DNA of 64,000 bases, taken from positions 203,098-267,097 of the forward strand of contig JAODUP010000584.1 in assembly GCA_025642065.1 (NCBI GenBank), in the 5' to 3' direction. Within the stretch, counting starts at the first letter, position 1. Each line of letters opens with the position of its first letter. The position numbers and the translations under genes are program-made. This DNA comes from Paralvinella palmiformis (lineage: Eukaryota > Annelida > Polychaeta > Terebellida > Alvinellidae). Under the pieces are notes generated by a model. The model searched no databases, was not told the DNA's origin, and saw nothing but the letters and a program-made list of their open reading frames with translations. Positions 1 through 11,580 of the stretch are shown here, piece by piece.

Positions 1-934
1 CTCTACTATAATCTCATTTATTCTTACCATTATGAATGGTAAATGGTGAAAGTATACCGACCACATTGAAGACAAAACATTAAACATAATGTAATATTTG
101 GAATCATTATATCATCCATTCGGCCGAAACAGAATCAATTTAGATCAGATCATTGGAAACAATCCCATTTCCTCAGTGGATCCATGTACATAAATTTATC
201 GGTGTACATAAATGATAGTTTTATGACTACAGTACAGGAAAAGGGTGGTTTTTAATGAATGGTATATGAAAATTCATAGCTAAATTTGGTATGGTCAGAC
301 TATTTGTGTACATCTAAATAAATTAAAAAAATTCTCACATCACCAGTACAAAATAAACAGTGATCTGCTCAATATGCAAATTATATGCACACCATACATG
401 AATGGTAGCTCACATAGGATTTGTTAGGATATATAATATATATTGTGATCAAAAGAAACTCACTAATACCTAAAGTTATTGCTACTGAAGATGTAAAATA
501 TGTATCGCTACATTTTGGAAAAGGATAGAAAAATATATTTTACTTGCACATAAGATTTCAAATCAAAGATTTTCTCTTTATTTTGATAATGATAATCAGT
601 GCCTATAATCATTAACTGAAAAATGTGAGTCAGTGATTTATTAACAAAACTGTAAATTACAGTTGTTGCTACTTAGAAGTTTAGTTCACCTACAGGTATA
701 TGAATGCTGAACTTCGGTGTAATAAGGTTCATTTTATAATGGAACACTTTACTCTGATGTCAAGGGGTAAATTAATCAAGCTATCTCGGACCTTCAGTTC
801 CATCATACATGGGATTTAGTCAATTCCTAAAAGAACAATAACATTATTTGTTGCCAAGATTTTGCCCCAAATATTATTTTCCGTTTTTGCACGTTTTCCA
901 TCTTAAGTACTTACTCCTCCTATTCCATAATGGG
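1..934. other. AT-rich intergenic DNA
   Basis: I see no convincing coding sequence, RNA gene or recognisable repeat here, only AT-rich sequence with short direct repeats of no clear period. Confidence 0.5.
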
Positions 935-1057
935 CCAGACAATTCAATTCTGTAACTGACCATCAATTCCAATTTTGGAATTGATAAATTTGTTTATGGA
1001 ATTGATCAAATGGAATTGGATTTGGAATTGACACAATGGAATTGACCCAATGTCTGG
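935..1057. mobile_element. GGAATTG-rich short hAT-like element, copy 1
   Basis: The segment opens with CCAGACAATTCAATTC and closes with GAATTGACCCAATGTCTGG, so the ends are imperfect inverted repeats. The inside is almost entirely GGAATTG/CAATTCC words. Related pieces occur at 6570-6645, 16742-16840 and 55402-55446. The 55.4 kb copy starts CAGGGGCAGACATG, which suggests a hAT-type terminus; that class assignment is inference. No coding capacity. Confidence 0.5.
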
Positions 1058-1567
1058 ATTACTTTATGTTCCCTTTGATGTTTCCTCAGTGACACCATCA
1101 AAGTGGTACCAACAAGGTGTAGGTTTAGCCGATAATAGTACATCTAGACCAATCATATAATTTTATAAGTACCAACCACTCTGTCTGATCTAAACGTAGT
1201 TAATCTAGCACTTGTTTAATAATGTAGAAAGTGTTATACATATCGCTACCTTATTTAATGCCTGTTTTCCATCTGAATCTATACGGAATGAACCAACTTG
1301 TAATGTCTTCTGGCCATCTGTATTAGCCAATCCCCAGTCCATTTCTTGTACTAAGCCTATACAAGCTGAAAACATAATTGTACAACCACTTCTTTAAACA
1401 AGCGCAAGTTAAAATAAATTATCAGAAAAAGTCAGTCTGTTTTAACTAACTAAAAGATCAGTCCAGATGCACACTGACACCTGCCTAGATACACAGTTCA
1501 AAGACAGTGAGCTAGTCATTTAGTATTTTCCGCTTTAGTGCCTCTTACGACATTTCAGGAGGATACA

Positions 1568-1707
1568 AATATTGTGATGGAAGCAGAAATGTCCAAACAC
1601 CATATTGTGATGGAAGCAGAAATGTCCAAACACCATATTGTGATGGAAGCAGAAATGTCCAAACACCTTATTGTGATGGAAGCAGAAATGTCCAAACAAC
1701 ATATTGT
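1568..1707. repeat. 33-bp minisatellite, about 4.2 copies
   Basis: Four tandem copies of a 33-bp unit containing TGTGATGGAAGCAGAAATG begin at 1568, 1601, 1634 and 1667, followed by a partial copy. Units are nearly identical (single-base changes in copies 3 and 4), so the array is young or homogenised. It is not in an open reading frame that I would call coding. Confidence 0.9.
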
Positions 1708-1801
1708 TTTAGACTAAAACAACTTCTCAAATGCGGAACTGTGCAAACTAATTGTCAAGATCCATGGACATTACATATTCCTATCTATATCTATATATTT
1801 A

Positions 1802-2004
1802 CACTGTAGATCAGCAAATGTTGACGATAGTATTAAGTTGGTGAATTTGACGAATGGCAAAAAATTGCCAATTTAAAACGATGTCAATACTTTCCGTTTT
1901 ACTGTATAACAGTCACAGAATCATAAATCTCACTGAACCAAGAATTCACCAGATAATGAAATTCGCCAACTTAATACATTGCTATCATTTTCTGATTTAC
2001 AGTG
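1802..2004. mobile_element. 203-bp MITE with long terminal inverted repeats
   Basis: The left end CACTGTAGATCAGCAAATG and the reverse complement of the right end CACTGTAAATCAGAAAATG match, and the match continues through GTATTAAGTTGGYGAATTT, giving roughly 45-bp imperfect inverted repeats. The inside has no open coding frame. It looks like a non-autonomous DNA transposon; the superfamily is not certain. Confidence 0.65.
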
Positions 2005-2022
2005 AATATATATATATATACA

Positions 2023-3347
2023 CAGTGTTCGAAATAGCATTTGTCTGTTTGTCTGGGACAAGTGATAATTTCTCGGACAAGTAGAATGTCGATGACCACT
2101 TGTCCAGTGGACAAATGAAAATTTGTTTTCCTTTAATTCTTATAGCGGCTAAAGTAATATCAATTTTTATTATGAAGATGCCTTATAAAATGGGAACCAT
2201 GCCAGTGTGCATGCGTCTGTTAAATCTAATCGCTGCCCGACAGGGAATCTGGAATTTATTTTTATGCAACTTTAGGATGGATGAATATTGTTTAATGATA
2301 CATCAGCACAATTTATGTGGCTTTAAGCGGAGATTCCATATACACAGTATGCATTATGCGAATCCAACAAAAAATGGAAAACATGTAGATGTACGAGCAT
2401 GATTCCATATGTGCAACTGCATATGGGATTTGCGAATGCGACAAAATGGATCATTCCATGTAGTGATTGGTCCAAATTGGACATTTGCAGCCAGAATTTT
2501 ATGAATCAACCATCTCATTCAAGTGTCCAGGCAGGCTTTCCCAAGGAAAATAGTTCTGAAGGTGACAGGGGTGTTCAAAACACATGGATACTGCAATGTC
2601 GAGCCGTGATAGCACAGTTAGTTAGAGCATAGGACTTGTAGCCAAATGGACGCAGGTTTGAGACTCCCTGAGCTGCAATGCTGTCATGTGGCAATTGGTT
2701 CACTCATCCATAAAATGAGTAGCTGACAGGATGCGATGGCTGTGTGTTTGAGTAATGCTTTGCGCCTATAAATATAATGGCAGCATGGATTGCATGCTCC
2801 TTTGGGAATTGAGATGTGTGCTGGGTGGAAACAGGTCTGAATCAGGGATAATAATATTGTAAAGTGCCTTAGAGCAGTTATCTAGCTGAATAGGGTGCTA
2901 TATAAATGTCACATATTATTATTATGTCGCATATGCTATCGTCATGTCACATATGGAATCTTGACTTTACTCTAAAAGCATTCTTCACAAGGTGAGCAAG
3001 ACTAAACAATAATAAATACGGTTGGTAAAAAAATGCAAAACCATGTCAGAGTATGATCATGACAGGAACTGATAGGAATCAACGTTACAAGGTTGAGAAC
3101 ACTAGTCTTGATAGGATGCTGTAGCTCTAGCATAATTATCATAATAAATGTTGTATTATGTTTTTCAAATTGTATGTATTGTGTTTGTTTTCAATAAAAC
3201 TAAGTTTGTAATTTTGCTTAATTGGCCAGTTGTTCGAACAAGTAATAGAAAATTGGTGGAAAAGATTTTCAAAAAACGGCAGACGAGTAGATTGAAATTT
3301 TCACTTAACCGGCGGACAAGTGATTTTTTTCCTCATTTCTATCACTG
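2023..3347. mobile_element. hAT-like non-autonomous DNA transposon
   Basis: The left end CAGTGTTCGAAATAGC pairs with the right end, whose reverse complement is CAGTGATAGAAATGAG. Both subterminal regions carry GGACAAGTGA/TCACTTGTCC words, as is common for hAT elements. The element is flanked by TA repeats on both sides, so the expected 8-bp target duplication cannot be read cleanly. A tRNA-type SINE (2599-2925) is inserted inside. No transposase frame survives. Confidence 0.5.
2599..2925 (+). mobile_element. tRNA-derived SINE (family C) with LINE-type 3' tail
   Basis: The head has a box A-like GATAGCACAGTTAGTTAGAGC and a box B-like GGTTTGAGACTCC, the internal RNA polymerase III promoter layout. 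The tail TGTAAAGTGCCTTAGAGC ... GCTATATAAATG followed by ATT repeats resembles the 3' end of CR1/L2-type LINEs, which would supply the reverse transcriptase. Copy is not flanked by an obvious target duplication. Confidence 0.65.
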
Positions 3348-4603
3348 ATATATATATATCACTAATTATCAGTCAACTTACCTCCACAATAAGCCTGTTT
3401 GTTTCTTTTTCCTGAGACTTCACTAATGAGAGACAAAATGCCTAAAGTGATGCTGACTATAATGTGATTCATTGTTAATGTTATAATTCCTGTGGAAGAG
3501 AAGCAATACTTATTTGATCAACAACAACTAATTGAAATATATCACTGTCATATCAATAATAATAATAATATCTAAAACATTCACAGGACACCCGATTCAA
3601 TAAACTGTTCTCTGATGCTGTACAGATATGAGATCAAGTATACCGGGTTATAAGATAGTAAAACACAAAATAGTTCAGCCCGGTCAGTGTCTTTATGGCA
3701 CATGCAGTATATTCCAGGGCCTTAAGTAGCAACATCACTACATGTCCTATCCCCAAATGTCTTAGCTGATGACACACAGTTTGTTATTATAATTTCTCTG
3801 TGACCTAGTGTGCTGGTTGTTTGTTAAAATGCTATGTGGAGCAATATCAGTTAAGTTTTTGTATGTTAGCAAGATAATTGTGATATCGATTCAGCTAAAA
3901 ATCATTCTACTGTACCACTCAACATTTTGCAATGTTATAGCTAGATGTAGATTTCATAAAACAGGTTATGAACTCAGATATGCTATTACCTAATTGATGG
4001 CACCTAGATCTGCATGTCGATGAAAGTTTTACGAGGATATCACGAACAGTGATAATTTTATGGCCAAAAAGTATATGATTTCCTATAATATTAAATAATT
4101 ATGATTCTATTTTTAGGTTTGAACAGATTCTTTGACCAAATAAAAACCTTTCTACAGAGTTCTTCACAAACGGTGTTTTCATTATAAAGTTTCTATTTCA
4201 TAGTTTTTTTAATAAAAAAAACCTTAATAAACATGACAAACACCCTTAATGATAAACATTGGGGTTAATCTTACATACCATTGAGTCCCCATGTATATAG
4301 ATATATAAATTATCCATGCATTAATGTAATGAAATTGTAAAATAAACCAGATTTACAAAAATATGTAAACACATTGTAATTTTGTGTAGTGTCCCATAGG
4401 CCCACATCTACTGATCTATGCAGCAGATATTTTCCACAGTTGAATTTTCATAAATAACTATTCCCTTGGACGTAAATCTTACCAAAACATGATATGGATA
4501 TAGTATTGAGAAAGGCATTAAAAGCAGGCACAAAGCCCTGCAGTAGTGTCCCATTGCCCCTCAACTGTACACCAAACTGACCAATGATATTATTATTACT
4601 ACC
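3348..4603. other. AT-rich intergenic DNA
   Basis: No gene or clear repeat recognised. A 61-codon frame at 3808-3993 has no homology I recognise and looks like chance. Confidence 0.45.
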
Positions 4604-5470
4604 ATATATACTCATGTATAGGCCGGACTTTTGATATCACGAAATCACCGCCAAAAGCAGGCGCAGCTTATACATGGGTCAGACTAAAAAGGAAGGTATA
4701 TATTCCCTTGCTAACATAACAAACAAATTAATTAGGTGTGTTTTCGCTGTTGTCTTTCTAAGCCAAACTTAATCATGATAACCGCCAGTGAGTAGGGTGG
4801 TGTCAGACTGTTGTCAAGTAATAATTTATGGGTAATGTAGTCAGGGTCAGACTGTCACTGGAACAATGATCTGGATCGCAATTAATCTGTTTGGTGCACA
4901 GGGATCAAGTAAAGTACGACAATCTGATCCTACAAAAGGTGTAGGTCCAAATCGGCTGTGATACAAAAACGGCTGCAATATTACCAATACGGCCACCCCC
5001 ATAAACTATTAGTAGCAGCTTTTATTTTTGGTCTACCTAAGACATGTCATTACTATCGAAATGTGTGAGTGTGTGTAATTGAATGGAATAGTAAATGAGG
5101 CCACACAAAGAACAACCATAGAAGACACATCAAAGGAAAATGATTACAGCAAAAAATGTGTTAATTACTTCCAATGTGAACTACTAATAAACTACTTCAA
5201 ACAGCATTACAGAAAGGAACGAACAGCAGCAGACAACCTGAAGAGGCCGTTGTTACCTATCGTCATGCAGTGGGTGAAAATGGCCTGGGATTAAATCAAC
5301 CCTGACGAAGAAGGCAAGATGTATGATGACATGCTGACACATGAACAGATGTTCAATGAAGACAGTGATGATGAATTTTTGGGTTTTGAATAAATTTATT
5401 GATTTTAGGGCGGCCTATATTATTATTGGTCCTAAAACCTGGTGTGGCTAATACACAAGTATATACAGTA
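4604..5470. mobile_element. pogo/Tigger-like DNA transposon remnant
   Basis: The left end TATATACTCATGTATAGGCC and the inverted right end (TATATACTTGTGTATTAGCC when reverse-complemented) form imperfect terminal inverted repeats. Between them is the C-terminal tail of a DDE transposase (5079-5392). The length is well short of an autonomous element, so most of the transposase gene is gone. Class assignment rests on the acidic transposase tail and the TIR style. Confidence 0.5.
5079..5392 (+). pseudogene. pogo-type transposase C-terminal fragment
   Basis: The frame encodes a tail with WVKMAWD, then a TAA stop at 5292-5294, then INPDEEGKMYDDML and EDSDDEFLGFE before the final stop. Ending in an acidic EDSDDEF tail after a WxxxAWxxI helix is typical of pogo/jerky-type DDE transposases. 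The internal stop, the lack of an ATG at this point and the absence of the DDE catalytic region make it a relic. Confidence 0.5.
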
Positions 5471-6569
5471 TATGGCTTGTCATTATTAAGCCAATGTAGG
5501 CAATATATTACAGTAAGCTCTGTCTGGTGGATTATAGGTGGACAAAGATATAACCCTCATCTCGTATATCAACTTAAGCAGAGTAATTATTTAAAATTGC
5601 AGATCATATTCTTACAACTATAATAAATATCTGAAGCCAAAAAAATCATGTATAAAGTAAAATAAATATGTGCTGCTTCTGAAAACATCAAACTTTAAAT
5701 GCAAATAGTTTGTTCCGAGAGGATATTCCACATCACCACCACTGTGACTACTGGCAAGTGGAACATAATCCCACCAAAAATCTATTATAAATTAAGTAAA
5801 TGTACAGTACTGAGTTTGCATTCCCATTTATTATTTTAATATACTTATATAGCTTACAGGTACTTTAAGGGCTGAATTACATCAAATTAATAACTTATAA
5901 AGCTAAAATATATTAACAAGTTTAGTTTACAATATATGGGGAATAAAATAGGCTCATTTGATTTGTTAAAATGTCTTGGTTGGCTCACAAAAATGGGTCA
6001 TTTATTAGTCCAATAACCAGATAGAGGAGATCATTGACTAATTATTTACTTGGATTATTTCACACACAATTCACAGTTTTATTCAATTTAACAAACTACA
6101 AAGAAATTGTGCTTTCTAATAGTTTATGTTCTATGATTAGCCACTTAGTCTTCTAGTAATTATTGATCATATGAAACACACTATACTGAACAGCGTAGTT
6201 AAATTTAACTCCAGGTTGTAGATCGGGAAATGATTAATAATTATTGAAGCGTTCTTGATATGGAATTTGTCAAACTTATATGGAGCTTAAGCATATATAA
6301 TGATACAGATATAATCTATTCCATATAGTAACAGGGATTAGAAGGGGGTACCAGTTGTCTCTGAAAGGGGATATGAGATGTCTCAGAATTGAGAATAGGG
6401 ACACAAGTTGTCTTGTCTATGTTATAGTATGTACGAGCCGTCTTGGGTATGAGTTGTCTTGTTACCTACTGTAGTCAACCACATTGTCAGCTAGTCATCA
6501 TTGGCTAAATGTTGGCTGAACATCGGGTTACCATTGGCATGAAGACGTCGTTGGCCCACTGGACAAACA
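5471..6569. other. AT-rich intergenic DNA
   Basis: Nothing coding recognised. Around 6350-6470 there are several dispersed GTTGTCT words in GA-rich sequence, without a regular period. Confidence 0.4.
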
Positions 6570-6645
6570 GACATTGGCCCAATTTAGCAACCAGACAATT
6601 CCATTTGGTCAATTCCAATCCAAATTTATCAATTCCAATTCCGTT
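6570..6645. mobile_element. GGAATTG-rich hAT-like fragment, copy 2
   Basis: Contains CCAGACAATTCCATTTGGTC followed by CAATTCC words, matching one end of the element at 935-1057. Truncated. Confidence 0.45.
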
Positions 6646-6904
6646 TTTCCCTAACTCTTTTCTTGCCTAATACTTTTTACCATGAGTAGGTACTCCGAGT
6701 AACTACTTGGAATACCTACTCCAAGTAGGTTATATTCCACGTAGGATTGTTATGGAAGAAATATTTCTGAATTAAAAAATTAAATGGTAAATTAATTTGT
6801 AGATTAATTTTGTTTGCCCATTCTAAACATTGAATGGGGTAAATTCGTAAATAACAGTATCTCTATATAATAATGCAAGCCTAACCACATGACACTTTTA
6901 GTTA

Positions 6905-6993
6905 AAGACCCCCCGAGGACATAAACCCCCTGGCAGTGACCATCCTCAGGGTATTTCAGCTCCATCTTTCCGTATTGTCTAGATTTATTACTC
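6905..6993 (+). mobile_element. SINE family A fragment
   Basis: GGCAGTGACCATCCTCAGGG ... GCTCCATCTTTCCGTATTG matches the middle of the SINE copies at 38760-39088 and 57976-58338. Head and tail are missing. Confidence 0.6.
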
Positions 6994-7352
6994 TATCAGT
7001 ATATGGCTATGCCATCAGCCATGCCATACCCATGACAATAGATTGTGTAACACTAACTTAGTAACTAGTAACACTAACTCAGTAACTCAGCTGTGACTAA
7101 CAATACGTAGTTTATAACCTATATTTCCTTAAGTACTTAAACACAGCTCTAAACATAGTAAACTTCTTAACAAGCATGATTAGATAATAACATTTGTTAG
7201 GTCAAAGTATAATACAGTACCTGAAGAACCTGTAAAAAGCGAAGCAATTCACAAGACCAGACGATATTTCTGCTTAAGCCGAACGGAAATGAGGTGTCCA
7301 AGCAAATATTAATAAAATATGCGGACAAGAGCACTAGATACCAGTTATAGTT

Positions 7353-7397
7353 AGTGGTGCAACGCTTGGTTTTGTAAGGACCTGGCGTTGCACCACT
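7353..7397. repeat. perfect 13-bp inverted repeat (hairpin)
   Basis: AGTGGTGCAACGC at 7353-7365 is followed after 19 nt by its exact reverse complement GCGTTGCACCACT at 7385-7397. The arms are GC-rich in an AT-rich context. It could be a MITE relic or a transcribed hairpin; nothing decides this. Confidence 0.6.
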
Positions 7398-8126
7398 TAC
7401 AACAAAGACTATTTATAACTCTCTGATTACAATATGTAACAGTTAATATCTATGGTTTTGGAAAAACCTACTGAAACTAAATACACAATCTCCACTCTTC
7501 TTGATATACAACATTACATGGTGGTAGATAATATCCCCCCAAAATATGTAAAATATTATTGATTTTATTACGATGAATTTTTAAAAGGTTTCTATAATTA
7601 AGCTTAACAAAAAAGAAATGTACAATTTTTCCGTTGTTTCATCTCAATTAATGTTGTTTATTTATTTTAATATCCAATCTAGAACTAATATGTGTGCTTA
7701 TATTTAATTTTAAAGATGTTTATTTAATATATTGCTTTACAAACGATGTTTATTATTTTAATTTTCATATTTTACGGGGCATATATTTAGACATATTTGC
7801 GCGGTTGATATTTTCACCTTGTTTAATTAATAAGTGCACTTTAAAGCCGAATCAGTTATAATTAGTTGGGTATGCGTGTACTTGCCGCCTTACATACAAG
7901 CGCTAATAATAGTCAGGTGCGAAACTAGCTACAACTGAGCAAGTCTATCCAGTAAACAAACATATTTCACCCTGATATGTCCTCTAGTTTGAAACTAAAG
8001 ACTTACCCTACTTTCTTAATGCATTAATGGATTGGTGGTGGGGCGGGGGTTGTTTCTATTTATGATATATTATCATGACACAGCTAGGGATAACAGACGT
8101 ACGAGTGAACCCTTATTTAGAGTTTG
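7398..8126. other. AT-rich intergenic DNA
   Basis: No gene or repeat recognised. Confidence 0.4.
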
Positions 8127-8530
8127 TTTTGTTGTTCTGGGAGAATCCCCAGACTGTCGCTTATTCAGCACAGCCTCTATGTTGGAGTGGTTGAGAAAAC
8201 TCCTCCCCCACCACTCACAGGGGAGCAGTACGGAAAGATGGAGCCGAAATACCCTGAGGGTGGTCACTGCCAGTGTTTACGTCCTCAGGGGGTCTTTAAC
8301 GTCCCCCTTTATTTTAAATAATTCAGTGGAGACGGCAGGGCCATTTAACGTGGTCAACCAGCCACGATGTTGTGAGCCGAGAAATTAATCTCTGGAAAAG
8401 TTTCTACCTCTTACGGAGTTTAGAACCTGTGACCGTTGTGAGTGGTGGGGGATGAGTTTTCTCAACCACTCAAACATAGAGGCTGTGCCTAATAAGCGAC
8501 AGCCTGGGGATTCTCCCCGAACAACAAAGC
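8127..8530. mobile_element. SINE family A copy with its own tail as a foldback
   Basis: 8127-8435 is a minus-strand copy of SINE family A lacking its tRNA head: the sequence breaks off after the box-B side at CCTGTGACCGTTG. It continues directly into 8436-8530, which is the tail half of the same SINE in the opposite orientation. The two tail segments (about 95 bp each) can pair with each other. Confidence 0.7.
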
Positions 8531-8862
8531 AATTAATAGAAAGGCTTGGCGAGGCTACATTTCCATAAGTGACGTCATCTTTGTGAGTGGTGGCCCGTTT
8601 CAGTGGAGGTTCATATGAATATGTAAGTTCGTACTACATCCACCAAAACGTAACATCGGTCGCCAGAAACCGTCATTTATCAATGTTCAACTGGACTCAA
8701 ACCAAGGATTAGCTTAGAAACACTGCATAGATTTACGGTGATAAATTATATGTTATTTAGGGCTTACTCTCTGCATACAAAAACATAGCTCAACAAATAC
8801 GTTGATTAAACCTTTATTGATACTTGCATGGACGTGCGTACATGTATGCTATTAGTACAACT

Positions 8863-9050
8863 AAAGTTGGTAATATCAGTACTCACAGTCGTTGTTGCAT
8901 AATTGGTACTACACCAGCCTATACATGTACTATGTTTTAAATTAATTGTAACTATTCCATACAAAAGTTGGCAATATAAGTACTCACAGTCGTTGTTGCA
9001 TTGGTACTACATCAGCCTATATATGTACCAAGTTTTACATTAATTGTAAC
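8863..9050. repeat. two-copy tandem duplication, 101-bp period
   Basis: AAAGTTGGTAATATCAGTAC and AAAGTTGGCAATATAAGTAC start 101 bp apart (8863 and 8964). Both continue through TCACAGTCGTTGTTGCAT to ATTAATTGTAAC. The second copy has a few short deletions. Confidence 0.8.
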
Positions 9051-9840
9051 ACCACACAACTACTACATTGTTTGTAGTATTTTTACAATATCAAAACAAT
9101 AGTACAAATTAGTACTACAAAGGCTTTATTAATCAATAAGACCCATATCAATTATACAGACGTTAACATTTACAGGTAAGCTAAACTACAAATCCACTTT
9201 TAGCAGATATATATTCTAAATAACACAACAATAATTGTAAACATCATACGCAACTAATGTCAAAGTAATTAATACATCACAGTGAGCGCCGTAGAACTAA
9301 ATGAACCTGACGCCTTATATAAAAGTATATATATTAATATCACAATTGCTAAAACATGATAACTATTATATATATATATATATATATCACATATAACTGA
9401 GAAAGATTTTACTACATGTATGTGTGTATCTGTGTCATCTATCTTCCTGTTTCCGGTATCTTAAAGGTTTTGTTGCGCCAGAATTTCGCGACAAGTTAAT
9501 AATAACATGTATGATGATTACTCTCAGGCACTATATACTCTATAACATATATTTCTATGTTTTGCCTTTTACGCATCACATCGATCAGGGTTTGATGTAA
9601 AATAATGATAACATGAAGGGCAACCACGCCTTGATTTTGGTGGAATGTAACAAAGAAAATTAAAAAGTAAACAGTACACATGTTACCTGCTGAAAATAGG
9701 AAAATAATATAAACGACAGGTAGGTAGAATAGTCAGGTGGAATATAACAATAAAAATTGAAAAGAAATATCCTACACGGTGTTATATTTTGAAATTATGA
9801 TTTGTATTCTTGTTGCAGTTATTGATCAATAAAGTGGCTA
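9051..9840. other. AT-rich intergenic DNA with TA repeat
   Basis: Contains a (TA)n tract at about 9365-9387 and no recognisable coding region. This is the 3' flank of the minus-strand sulfatase gene. Confidence 0.4.
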
Positions 9841-9841
9841 T

Positions 9842-9847
9842 TTTATT
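9842..9847 (-). terminator. candidate polyadenylation signal of the minus-strand sulfatase
   Basis: TTTATT on the plus strand reads AATAAA on the minus strand, about 160 nt downstream of the sulfatase stop codon. It is the nearest canonical hexamer I noticed; in AT-rich DNA such a match alone is weak evidence. Confidence 0.4.
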
Positions 9848-10008
9848 TGATGATTATAATATTAAAAATAGTATTTGTTTTAAGCGTCCTTACAGTACTA
9901 TAAGTAACCGTCCCGGGCCAATTACCTGTCAAAGCAATCAGGAATGGTAATGCTGCTTCCGGTGCCAAAAACGGGACATAAAGGCTGTCAATCAGATAGG
10001 TGTCGTGG

Positions 10009-11538
10009 TTAAACATCCGGTAATGCATGACGCCATCCGCCTTCCAACTGCTTGTGCAGCGCTTGCCGAATTTCTTTATATTCCGGGTCAAAGGCAAAAT
10101 TGTGGTTTTCTTCCGGATCTTTCTCGTGATCGTACAGCTCGACGGAATTCATATGGATCACTCCAAGGTTCTTGAAACGAGCATCATCGTAGAGCATCCA
10201 CTCCGTGTATCGGTATCTGTCGGTCCTCATGGTATATCCCATAACGACGTCGCCGCTAATGCACAGGCGCGGGTACTGCGAGAAGGCGGCCGACTTCCAT
10301 TTCCGTTTCGGGTTACTCATCAGCGGCAGCAGGCTGATGCCTTCGGTGCAAGTCTGAACACTTTCGGAGTTCTTCGGACAGAGCGGCACCGGCTCGAGGC
10401 CGGCGGCTTCGGCGAGCGTCGGGAAGAGGTCGACGAATTCGGTCAGCCCTTCGGTAACTACGCCGCTGTCCGTGAGGCCCGGGACGCGGATGATCATCGG
10501 AGCGTGGGTGGCCAACTCGAAGTTCGTGCACTTCGACCAGGCGGCGTTTTCGCCCAAATTCCAGCCGTGGTCGCCCCAGAACGCTACCACGGTGTTGTTC
10601 TCAAGGCCCAGTTCGGCGAGCGTGTCCACAACTTGGCCAACCAGAGAGTCTGTATAGCTGGTGCAGGCGTAGTACGCCCGTCTGAGAGCCAGCGTCTTCT
10701 CATCGGGAAGAGTGACGTTGATCTCGCCATACCAACGATGATCGACGAGGTCGCTGTACTGCCTCATCTCTGCATTGTACGACCAGGCTACCTCCGGCAT
10801 AAGGTTGGGCGTAAACCCGTTATTTGGCAGGCGGATGGCTTTCTTTGGGTACAAGTCGTAGAACTTCTTCGGACAGAGAAAAGGCAAATGGGGTCTTCGG
10901 AAGCCGGCGGCCAAGAAGAAAGGCTTCTCGCTCTTGGCCAAAGCTTTCAGCGTATTCACAGCTCGTGCCGCGACCTGCATATCCTCCAGCGGATGTGCTA
11001 CCACCTCGGAATCATCGGCCATCGTCCACGTGACCCCCATATCCTTCCACCAGTGAGAGAGATCCGGCTGCCAGTTCCTCTCCGACCAAGAGATCGGATC
11101 ATCCCCGCCACTAGTGTGCCCCGGATGGAATATCTTGCCCATGGCCAAAGCGGTGTAGCCATTTTCCTTGAAGTACTGGGGGATAGTGGTAAAGTTGCCG
11201 GCGATCTTCCGGAAGTAGTGATACAGGCCATGAGTCCTGGTAGTGTCCGGACGCCTGCCGGTCAGCAGCGAAGTCCGGCTCGGCGAGCAGAGCGCCTGCT
11301 GTACATAGGCTCGCTTTAATAGCAGCGACTTCTTGGCCAAGCTGTCCAGATGCGGGGTGTGGATCTTCGGGTGGATTGGTGACGGGAAGTCCGGGCTAAC
11401 GTAGGCGCCAATCTCCGGCCTCATGTCGTCCGCAACCAGGAATAGAACATTTCGTTTCGTTACACTGCCACGCGAGGGCGCCACCAGACAGACGAGTAAT
11501 AATAAAACGGCGGCCAAAGGTGCCGTATTTAGCGACAT
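10009..11538 (-). CDS. IDS: iduronate-2-sulfatase-like enzyme, copy 1
   Basis: A 509-residue type I sulfatase, closest in my recognition to iduronate-2-sulfatase (human about 550 aa). That lysosomal enzyme removes 2-O-sulfate from iduronate in heparan and dermatan sulfate. A hydrophobic signal peptide covers about residues 5-24. VLFLVADDMRPE supplies Asp37/Asp38; the sulfatase signature CSPSR has Cys84, the residue converted to formylglycine, and Arg88; GKIFHP gives Lys135/His138, RRPHLPF His217, WGDHGW Asp323/His324 and WSKCTNFE Lys336. All expected catalytic and calcium-binding positions are therefore present. The frame has no introns and starts at ATG 32 nt after a likely 3' splice site. 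The coding region is clearly GC-richer than its flanks, which creates a long antisense frame that is only a shadow. Head-to-head with a second copy at 20731-22266. Substrate specificity is inferred from family similarity. Confidence 0.95.
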   Translation of the reverse strand: MSLNTAPLAAVLLLLVCLVAPSRGSVTKRNVLFLVADDMRPEIGAYVSPDFPSPIHPKIHTPHLDSLAKKSLLLKRAYVQQALCSPSRTSLLTGRRPDTTRTHGLYHYFRKIAGNFTTIPQYFKENGYTALAMGKIFHPGHTSGGDDPISWSERNWQPDLSHWWKDMGVTWTMADDSEVVAHPLEDMQVAARAVNTLKALAKSEKPFFLAAGFRRPHLPFLCPKKFYDLYPKKAIRLPNNGFTPNLMPEVAWSYNAEMRQYSDLVDHRWYGEINVTLPDEKTLALRRAYYACTSYTDSLVGQVVDTLAELGLENNTVVAFWGDHGWNLGENAAWSKCTNFELATHAPMIIRVPGLTDSGVVTEGLTEFVDLFPTLAEAAGLEPVPLCPKNSESVQTCTEGISLLPLMSNPKRKWKSAAFSQYPRLCISGDVVMGYTMRTDRYRYTEWMLYDDARFKNLGVIHMNSVELYDHEKDPEENHNFAFDPEYKEIRQALHKQLEGGWRHALPDV

Positions 11539-11580
11539 AGTAGCTGGGTGGTTAAGTTGGATGCTGACTTCTGCAAAGAC
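11539..11580 (-). promoter_or_regulatory. 5'-UTR 3' splice site of sulfatase copy 1
   Basis: On the minus strand GTCTTTGCAG ends at 11571 and the leader exon would begin at 11570, 32 nt before the ATG. This is a good AG acceptor, so a 5'-UTR intron and an upstream non-coding exon are likely. I could not place that first exon or its promoter. Confidence 0.5.

Noticed and set aside
10027..11319. 430-codon open frame on the plus strand
   Set aside because: It is the antisense shadow of the GC-rich sulfatase coding region, where stops are rare; its protein has no domain pattern.
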